A DNA stretch of 64,000 nucleotides from Hellea sp965224755 (lineage in GTDB: Bacteria; Pseudomonadota; Alphaproteobacteria; Caulobacterales; Maricaulaceae), in contig OZ245061.1 in NCBI GenBank assembly GCA_965224755.1, forward strand, positions 1,922,001-1,986,000, read 5' to 3'. Shown here piece by piece: positions 58,530 through 64,000 of the stretch (its first letter is position 1; each line of letters begins with the position of its first letter). The notes beneath the pieces were generated by a model. That model saw only the letters and a list, made by a program, of their open reading frames with translations, did not search any database and was not told where the DNA came from. A program made the position numbers and the translations under genes.

Positions 58530-59996
58530 CTAAACCCACCACTTCTCAGGCTTAGCTGCAAACCCTGCCGCTTTCTCCAGTGCACTTGCCGCCGCAAATA
58601 CCGTGTCTTCGTCCAGCGCTTTGCCTATAATCTGCAAACCCAGCGGCAAGCCGTCTGCGTCTAGTCCTGCCGGCACGGAAATCCCCGGCAGACCTGCCAA
58701 ATTCGTCGTCACCGTGAAAATATCGTTGAGATACATTTTCACGGGGTCATTGACCTTGCGCCCGATGGCAAAAGGCGCACTTGGCGCAGTTGGCGTTAAT
58801 ATCGCGTCGCATGTCTGCCAGGCATTTTCAAAATCCTGCACAATGCGGGTTCGGACTTTTTGCGCGCGCAGGTAATAGGCGTCGTAATAGCCTGCCGAGA
58901 GCACATAAGTCCCGATCATGATGCGGCGGCGAACTTCTTTGCCGAAGCCTTCCGTGCGCGTGCGGTCATAGGTGTCGGTCAAGTTTTCCCCGTCCACCCG
59001 CAGGCCGTAGCGCATACCGTCATAACGGGCCAAATTCGACGAGGCTTCCGCCGGGGCGACGACATAATAAGCGGGCAGCGCATATTTCGTATGCGGCAGG
59101 GTAATCGGCACGATCTCTGCGCCAGCCTCTTTCATCCACTCTATGCCTTGATCCCAGAGCGACTGAATTTCGGGCGGCATGCCGTCAATGGAATATTCTT
59201 TGGGGATGCCGATGCGCAGGCCTTTGACAGACTTGCCGCAGCTTTCGCTCCATTTCGGCACGGAAACATTGAGCGAGGTACTGTCTTTCGCGTCATGCCC
59301 CGCCATGCTCTCCAGCAAAATCGCGGCGTCTTTGACCGTCTTGGCTATCGGCCCGGCTTGGTCGAGCGAGCTGGCAAAAGCCACCGTGCCCCAGCGCGAG
59401 CAGCGGCCGTAAGTCGGTTTAATCCCGACCGTGCCGGTAAAGCTGGCGGGCTGGCGGATAGAGCCGCCCGTATCCGTGGCTGTTGCGCCAAGGCACATAT
59501 CTGCCGCCACAGCGCTGGCCGAGCCGCCGGAAGAGCCGCCCGGAACCAAATCCTCGCCTTTACGCCACGGGTTAATCACGGGGCCGTAAAAAGAGGTCTC
59601 GTTGGATGACCCCATAGCGAATTCATCCATATTGAGCTTACCGAGCATGACCATGCCGTCAGCTTTCATATTGGCGGTAACGCTGGACTCGTATGGCGGT
59701 TTGAAATCGCCAAGGATTTTACTGCCCGCAGTAGTTTTCACGCCTTCTGTGCAAAACAGGTCTTTAACGCCGAGCGGCGCGCCTTCGAGTAATCCGGCCT
59801 CGCCCTTTGCGCGGCGAGCATCCGAGGCTTTCGCCTGATCCATCGCCAGTTCAAAAGTCGTGGTGATAAAGGCGTTCAAATCCGCCCCATCCATACAGGC
59901 GTTTATATGGGCTTTGGTCAGCTCTTCCGAGCTAAAATCGCCCTTAGCCATGCCGTCCAAAGCGCCTTCGAGTGTGAGTTTTGTAAGGTCAGACAT
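58530..59996 (-). CDS. gatA: Aspartyl/glutamyl-tRNA amidotransferase subunit A
   Basis: Glutaminase subunit of GatCAB. The 488-residue amidase-signature protein has GVKDLFCTEGVKTTAGSKIL with the catalytic lysine, VPGGSSGGSASAVAADMC and ATDTGGSIRQPASFTGTVGIKPTYGRCSR with the Ser-cisSer-Lys triad. It starts 3 bp after gatC. Length is normal. Confidence 0.97.
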   Translation of the reverse strand: MSDLTKLTLEGALDGMAKGDFSSEELTKAHINACMDGADLNAFITTTFELAMDQAKASDARRAKGEAGLLEGAPLGVKDLFCTEGVKTTAGSKILGDFKPPYESSVTANMKADGMVMLGKLNMDEFAMGSSNETSFYGPVINPWRKGEDLVPGGSSGGSASAVAADMCLGATATDTGGSIRQPASFTGTVGIKPTYGRCSRWGTVAFASSLDQAGPIAKTVKDAAILLESMAGHDAKDSTSLNVSVPKWSESCGKSVKGLRIGIPKEYSIDGMPPEIQSLWDQGIEWMKEAGAEIVPITLPHTKYALPAYYVVAPAEASSNLARYDGMRYGLRVDGENLTDTYDRTRTEGFGKEVRRRIMIGTYVLSAGYYDAYYLRAQKVRTRIVQDFENAWQTCDAILTPTAPSAPFAIGRKVNDPVKMYLNDIFTVTTNLAGLPGISVPAGLDADGLPLGLQIIGKALDEDTVFAAASALEKAAGFAAKPEKWWV

Positions 59997-59999
59997 GGC

Positions 60000-60302
60000 T
60001 TACTCCACCGATCTTGGGACAACGAAAAAACCGTCATCTTTTTTCGGCGCGTTAAGCAGCACAGCATCGCGTTTGCCGCCATCGGTGACAGTATCCGTCC
60101 GCATTGGCGCGTCCATATCAACGGCAGATGTCATCGGCTCGACGCCCTCGACATCAACCTCGCCAAGCTGCTCGATCCAGCCCAAAATACCGTTCAAATC
60201 ATCTGCCAGCGGCTGCAAACGATCATCCTCAACATGAAGCCGCGACAGGCGGGCAATTTTTTTTACATCTTCGGCGCTTACCGCGCCTTCGGGATTACTC
60301 AC
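60000..60302 (-). CDS. gatC: Aspartyl/glutamyl-tRNA amidotransferase subunit C
   Basis: Small scaffold subunit of GatCAB. The 100-residue product has VSAEDVKKIARLSRLHVEDDRLQPLADDLNGILGWIEQLGEVDVEGVEPM, the GatC signature, and ends VVPRSVE. I place the start at GTG 60302, because GGAG lies 6 bases upstream; the open frame continues to 60359. It is first in the gatC-gatA-(DUF559)-gatB order. Confidence 0.92.
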   Translation of the reverse strand: MSNPEGAVSAEDVKKIARLSRLHVEDDRLQPLADDLNGILGWIEQLGEVDVEGVEPMTSAVDMDAPMRTDTVTDGGKRDAVLLNAPKKDDGFFVVPRSVE

Positions 60303-60418
60303 GCGAGTCTCCATAAGTTCTTGAATGCGCGAGTTAGCAGGGGCAGTGAGTCCTCGCAAGTGATGGATTGCGGTTCCTCGAAAATTTCGCTATCCCCGCC
60401 CAAAGTAAGGACGCCCGC

Positions 60419-61012
60419 ATGAAATATGATAATGAACATATGGCCCCCAATTCCCCGCGTATGGGTAATGGGTTTACCCGCGCGGTTGGTTCACTTGGCC
60501 TGAAGCTGATCGGATGGAAATTAGTCGGCAAAATGCCCAATGTTTCTAAATTTATTGTTATCGGCGTGCCCCATACTTCTAATTGGGATGCTTTTGCGGC
60601 CACATTTGCCATGCTCGCCGTCGGCTTTCGCTATACATTTCTGGTCAAGAAAGAATGGTTCTTCTGGCCGGTGGGGCCGGCCATCCGCGCGCTTGGCGCT
60701 TACCCTGTTGACCGCGGCAGAGGCAGCAATGTCGTCGACCAACTCACTGAATATTTCGAAAAAAACGACAAAGCCTGTATTGGCTTTCCGCCCGAAGGCA
60801 CGCGCTCGAAAGTGGAACGCTATAAGACGGGTTATCTTCGCGCCGCCTATGCCGCCAAAGTGCCCGTCTTTATTTGCGCCTTTGACGGGCCGAATAAACG
60901 TGTTGTGCTTGACCGGCTTGTTGACCTCACCGGAGATTTGAAAAAAGATAATGAAGCGATCAAAACCTATGTCGATGCCACATGGGTGGGGGTCAATCCT
61001 GAAAACCAATAA
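60419..61012 (+). CDS. Lysophospholipid acyltransferase family protein (PlsC-like)
   Basis: A 197-residue acyltransferase. Motif I HTSNWDAF is the HX4D catalytic site, LGAYPVDRGRGSNVV and FPPEGTRSKVERYKTGYLRAA (EGTR) are motifs II and III. It probably acylates a lysophospholipid or related lipid at the inner membrane. AAGGA precedes ATG 60419. The stop abuts the next ATG (TAAATG). Divergent from gatC. Confidence 0.85.
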   Translation: MKYDNEHMAPNSPRMGNGFTRAVGSLGLKLIGWKLVGKMPNVSKFIVIGVPHTSNWDAFAATFAMLAVGFRYTFLVKKEWFFWPVGPAIRALGAYPVDRGRGSNVVDQLTEYFEKNDKACIGFPPEGTRSKVERYKTGYLRAAYAAKVPVFICAFDGPNKRVVLDRLVDLTGDLKKDNEAIKTYVDATWVGVNPENQ

Positions 61013-61615
61013 ATGAACTCGCCGACCCATAGCTTGCTCGCCTTGGCTCTGCTGTCCAAGCGCGGAGGGGCTAAGCGCAATTGGGCGGTGTTTATCGGCT
61101 CGCTCCTGCCCGACGCCGCGATTTATCTCTGGGCGCCCTATCAAAGCTTTGTCAAAGGCGAAAACGGCCAACATATGTGGGATGTGCTCTATTTCGAGCC
61201 GCCCATGCAGACTCTGATTGCTTGTTTCAATTCGATTCCGATTTATACCGCGCTCGCATTAGCCGGATATATCGCCATGAAACGGCAGGTCAAATCGGGC
61301 GCGCTGCTCTTATTCTTTGCCCTCGCCGCCCTGACCCATATGGCCACCGATATGCCCGTCCACGGCCATGACGCTTACCGCCATTTCTGGCCACTGAGTG
61401 ATTGGCGCTTTCATTCGCCGATTTCCTATTGGGAGGCTGGTCTCCATGCGGGCTGGGTTAGCCTTGTCGAATTAGCTATGGCGCTTATCGCTATCATCGT
61501 GCTCTGGCGGCGTTTTCCTAAGCTCTGGGTTAAAATCAGTCTCGGCATATTGGCAGCGCTATATATCCTGATGCAGGTGGTAATTCGCCTTGTCCCGCAC
61601 GGGCCGCACGGTTAA
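61013..61615 (+). CDS. YdjM-like membrane-bound metal-dependent hydrolase family protein
   Basis: A 200-residue protein with four or five membrane helices. The N-terminal NSPTHSLLALALLS and FIGSLLPDAAIYLW, and the later LTHMATDMPVHGHDAYRHFWPLSDWRFHSPISYW, give the spaced His/Asp pattern of YdjM-like (predicted metal-dependent hydrolase) membrane proteins. No substrate is known. It directly follows the acyltransferase gene, which suggests a lipid-linked role. Confidence 0.65.
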   Translation: MNSPTHSLLALALLSKRGGAKRNWAVFIGSLLPDAAIYLWAPYQSFVKGENGQHMWDVLYFEPPMQTLIACFNSIPIYTALALAGYIAMKRQVKSGALLLFFALAALTHMATDMPVHGHDAYRHFWPLSDWRFHSPISYWEAGLHAGWVSLVELAMALIAIIVLWRRFPKLWVKISLGILAALYILMQVVIRLVPHGPHG

Positions 61616-61624
61616 AGCGCGGCC

Positions 61625-62077
61625 ATGGCGATTATCACATTAGACGAATTACGCGAAACCTCCGGCGCATTACTGGGCGTTGACCCCGGCACGAAAACTT
61701 TTGGCTTAGCGATTAGTGACCGCACGCGGCTTATAGCTACGCCGCTGGAGACCATTATCCGCAAAAAATTCACTTTGGATGCCGAGCATCTCCTCCGGGT
61801 CTATGACGAGAACGAAGCCAGCGCCCTCATCGTCGGCCTGCCCGTTAATATGAACGGCACACACGGCCCGCGCGCGCAATCGGTGCGTGACTTTTGCACA
61901 AATCTACTCCGCCTGCGCGAATTGCCCATCTTTATGTGGGACGAGCGCCTGTCCACAGCCGCCGTCACCCGAACCCTGCTCGAAGCCGATATGAGCCGCA
62001 AGAAACGCAAGCAAAACGTCGATAAACTCGCGGCAGGCTATATTCTACAAGGCGTGCTCGATAGGCTACGGAGCTAG
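61625..62077 (+). CDS. ruvX: Putative pre-16S rRNA nuclease / Holliday junction resolvase-like RuvX
   Basis: A 150-residue YqgF protein with RNase H-like fold. LLGVDPGTKTFGLAISDRTRLIATPLETI has the first catalytic Asp, LIVGLPVNMNGTHGPRAQSVRDF is the family core, and FMWDERLSTAAVTRTLLEADMSRKKRKQNVDKLAAGYILQ gives the further acids. In E. coli YqgF processes pre-16S rRNA. Confidence 0.93.
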   Translation: MAIITLDELRETSGALLGVDPGTKTFGLAISDRTRLIATPLETIIRKKFTLDAEHLLRVYDENEASALIVGLPVNMNGTHGPRAQSVRDFCTNLLRLRELPIFMWDERLSTAAVTRTLLEADMSRKKRKQNVDKLAAGYILQGVLDRLRS

Positions 62078-62153
62078 GCGCGTACTGGGAATAGGGTTGC
62101 AATAATCGCCAAACCACCTTGACTCTCCAGCACTCTTATCCGACGACACGCCT

Positions 62154-62954
62154 ATGCAAATTGCCACTTGGAACGTCAATTCTATCAAAGCCCGCATGCA
62201 CGCCGTGACCAAATGGCTTGCCGCCGCGCAGCCCGATGTTGTCTGCTTGCAGGAAACCAAGACAGTAGATGAGGGTTTCCCTTTTATGGAGATCGAGGCG
62301 CTTGGGTATAATGTCGCTGTGCACGGCCAGAAGAGTTATAACGGCGTGGCAATCCTGTCCAAAACGCCGTTTGAAGAGATTAATCCCCGTCTGCCGGGCG
62401 ATGATAATGATGAGCAAGCGCGTTATCTGGAAGTCGTGATTGCAGGGAAAAACGGCCCCGTGCGCGTGGCCTCGATTTACTTGCCAAATGGCAATCCCGC
62501 CCCCGCCGAAATCGGCGGCATGACCGATAAATATGCGCTGAAGATGAACTGGATGCGGCGGCTAAAAACCCATGCCGCTGAGCTGCTCACCTATGAAGAA
62601 CCGCTCATCCTAGCCGGAGATTATAATGTCATTCCCGAGGCTAAAGATTGTTACGACCCGGAAGGCTGGCAAGGGGACGCGCTTTACCGCCCCGAAACCC
62701 ACGCGGCTTGGCGGGCGCTGCTTAATCTCGGCCTGACGGAAAGCTTCGAGCAGGTCGATGGCCGCGCCGGACAATATACATTCTGGGATTTTCAGCGCGG
62801 CGGCTGGGAGAATAATCACGGCATCCGCATCGATCATTTGCTGCTCTCCCCGCAAGCCGCGGATCATTTGACGGCGTTTCGCATCGATAAAATGGAACGC
62901 GACGGGATTAAGCCTTCAGATCATGTGCCCGCTATCGGCACATTTAATCTGTAA
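62154..62954 (+). CDS. xthA: Exodeoxyribonuclease III
   Basis: AP endonuclease/3' exonuclease of base-excision repair. The 266-residue protein begins MQIATWNVNSIKARMHAVTKWL, has PDVVCLQETKTVDEGFP with the metal Glu, LILAGDYNVIPEAKDCYDPE with the catalytic Asp/Asn, and the closing GIRIDHLLLS and SDHVPA with the active-site Asp-His. The stop overlaps the DUF2145 start by one base (TAATG). Confidence 0.96.
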   Translation: MQIATWNVNSIKARMHAVTKWLAAAQPDVVCLQETKTVDEGFPFMEIEALGYNVAVHGQKSYNGVAILSKTPFEEINPRLPGDDNDEQARYLEVVIAGKNGPVRVASIYLPNGNPAPAEIGGMTDKYALKMNWMRRLKTHAAELLTYEEPLILAGDYNVIPEAKDCYDPEGWQGDALYRPETHAAWRALLNLGLTESFEQVDGRAGQYTFWDFQRGGWENNHGIRIDHLLLSPQAADHLTAFRIDKMERDGIKPSDHVPAIGTFNL

Positions 62955-63796
62955 TGCAAACGGGGCTTAAAATCCTGATCGGGGCTATCGCCGCTTTAGT
63001 CATCATTGGTTCGCTCTTTGGCTGGCATATTCACACGGTTTATCGCCAAGTCACCGCTTCGACCAATGTCGGCCCGGCCCTGTTTGCAGCCGATGTGCTC
63101 AAAGCTTACGGCAAAACCATCACCAATGACCTTCGCGCAAATAATGTCAAAGCCGCGATTATTTCGCGTTCGGGCCAACCGCGAGAGAAACTCCCCGAAG
63201 GCGTGATGTTTACCCATTCAGCCTTCTTTCTCTATGAGCCGGAGACAGATAATTACGCCGTCTATAATCTCTATCACGGCGAGAAAAACCGCTTGAAGTC
63301 TTCGCTGGCCACAGACACGCCCGCCGATTTTCTGCGGCTGTTGCGGGAGCGCGATGCGGGCCTCATCATTCCAACGCCGGAATTTCAGGACGCGCTCTAT
63401 AACTACATCACTTCGGAAAAATACGGCGAGGTGCATCAGGCCGATTATTCCCTGATCTCCAATCCCTATGATGCGCGTTTTCAAAACTGCAATGAATATA
63501 TGCTCGATAGCCTAGCCGCGCTGGTATGGGACACCAAAGATATAAGCGAGATAAAATCACGCTTTAAAGAGATGCTGCGACCCTCGGAGCTAAAAGCCAA
63601 TTTCATTCGCCGCCATATCGGGCCGCTGGTCGATGAACGCTTGGTGATGGACGACCATGATGATAAAATCTGGACGGTGACAAGCCAAACACTGGCGAAT
63701 TTCCTAGCCGATGAAGGCCAGTTACAAAGCCATTATATGATCGACCTAGAAACGGGGGCTCAGCAGCCCATGCAGGCTCTCGCAGAAATAAGGTAG
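62954..63796 (+). CDS. DUF2145 family protein, membrane-anchored or exported
   Basis: A 280-residue protein with an N-terminal hydrophobic helix (LKILIGAIAALVIIGSLFGW) serving as signal or anchor. The remainder matches my memory of DUF2145: RSGQPREKLPEGVMFTHSAFFLYEP, DNYAVYNLYHG, DAGLIIPTPEFQDALYNYI, SLISNPYDARFQNCNEYMLDSLAALVWDTKDI. The conserved His (about 95) and Cys179 suggest an NlpC/P60-like thiol hydrolase fold, as inference. Translationally coupled to xthA. Confidence 0.7.
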   Translation: MQTGLKILIGAIAALVIIGSLFGWHIHTVYRQVTASTNVGPALFAADVLKAYGKTITNDLRANNVKAAIISRSGQPREKLPEGVMFTHSAFFLYEPETDNYAVYNLYHGEKNRLKSSLATDTPADFLRLLRERDAGLIIPTPEFQDALYNYITSEKYGEVHQADYSLISNPYDARFQNCNEYMLDSLAALVWDTKDISEIKSRFKEMLRPSELKANFIRRHIGPLVDERLVMDDHDDKIWTVTSQTLANFLADEGQLQSHYMIDLETGAQQPMQALAEIR

Positions 63797-64000
63797 CGCG
63801 TGGCGCTGTTCCTGTTTCCATTTTTCCGGCGCTTCAAAGGCGGCTTCCGCCCCCTTAATGGCCGGAATCAGGCTTTGCAATAGGCCGCGATAAAACTTGC
63901 CGCGCGCCGCATCCGCGCCCGCCGCGCCGCGCCGGCCAATACGAGCTTGCAGGGCATGAACCTTTTCGAGCAGGTAAAAGATCGCGCCGACTTCATTCAC
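63746..64000 (-). CDS. Partial open frame running off the window end
   Basis: An open frame on the minus strand, 84 codons visible and unbroken to the window edge, ending at 63746 and overlapping the end of the DUF2145 gene by 51 bp. It reads helical and basic/Ala-rich (VHALQARIGRRGAAGADAA, later EAPEKWKQEQRHALPYF). I recognise no family. The first visible codon is GTG, which may be internal valine or a start. Confidence 0.45.
   Translation of the reverse strand: MNEVGAIFYLLEKVHALQARIGRRGAAGADAARGKFYRGLLQSLIPAIKGAEAAFEAPEKWKQEQRHALPYFCESLHGLLSPRF

Overview
The window is a chromosomal segment of an alphaproteobacterium, most likely from the Caulobacterales/Maricaulales (Hyphomonadaceae-like) group. 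Supporting signs are the ntrY-ntrX-trkA-trkH-hfq-hflX block, the dapA-smpB, scpA-scpB-nagZ and accB-accC neighbourhoods, DUF3126, and an exopolysaccharide locus whose content and order match the holdfast (hfs) cluster of stalked bacteria. All assignments come from reading the sequence and recalled family motifs; no database search was run.

Layout. 0-13.7 kb: housekeeping genes (folK, NYN protein, family 5 UDG, smpB, dapA, a lytic transglycosylase, scpB-scpA-nagZ-SPOR operon, dgt, an A-type Fe-S carrier, a palindrome-flanked GIY-YIG gene, pyrG, secG, a lipoprotein). 13.8-21.3 kb: thiS-thiG, aroQ, a 279-bp cloverleaf-folding element bounded by TA, accB-accC, the cytochrome c maturation genes ccmE and ccmABCD (including a 35-codon ccmD), and mazG. 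21.4-29.6 kb: hflX-hfq, trkH, trkA, ntrX-ntrY on the minus strand. 29.8-37.2 kb: CoA transferase, a 23-residue membrane micropeptide, a multi-spanning membrane protein, rhomboid, a GYF/Cas2-like fusion, gamma-carbonic anhydrase plus DUF3126, a cystathionine gamma-synthase family enzyme and cysE.

37.4-43.6 kb holds a four-gene periplasmic/membrane cluster (PQQ alcohol dehydrogenase, DUF3604 protein, parvulin-like PPIase, HupE/UreJ protein) of unknown joint function. After tRNA-Ser(GCT), 44.2-54.5 kb is the holdfast-type polysaccharide locus: initiating phosphotransferase, flippase, two GT2 enzymes and a deacetylase on the plus strand, polymerase and chain-length protein on the minus strand, and the outer-membrane exporter on the plus strand. 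Together they would start, flip, modify, polymerise and export an adhesive polysaccharide.

54.5-64 kb holds a Sel1 protein, an AT-rich gap, a nitroreductase preceded by four overlapping small membrane-protein genes, the gatC-gatA-gatB operon interrupted by a DUF559 nuclease gene bounded by 46-bp inverted repeats, an acyltransferase, a YdjM-like protein, ruvX, xthA and a DUF2145 protein.

The most unusual signals are two unrelated small nuclease genes (GIY-YIG and DUF559), each enclosed by its own pair of hairpin-forming inverted repeats; two REPIN-like inverted doublets in convergent gaps; the TA-bounded cloverleaf element after aroQ; and the small membrane-protein operon downstream of gatB.
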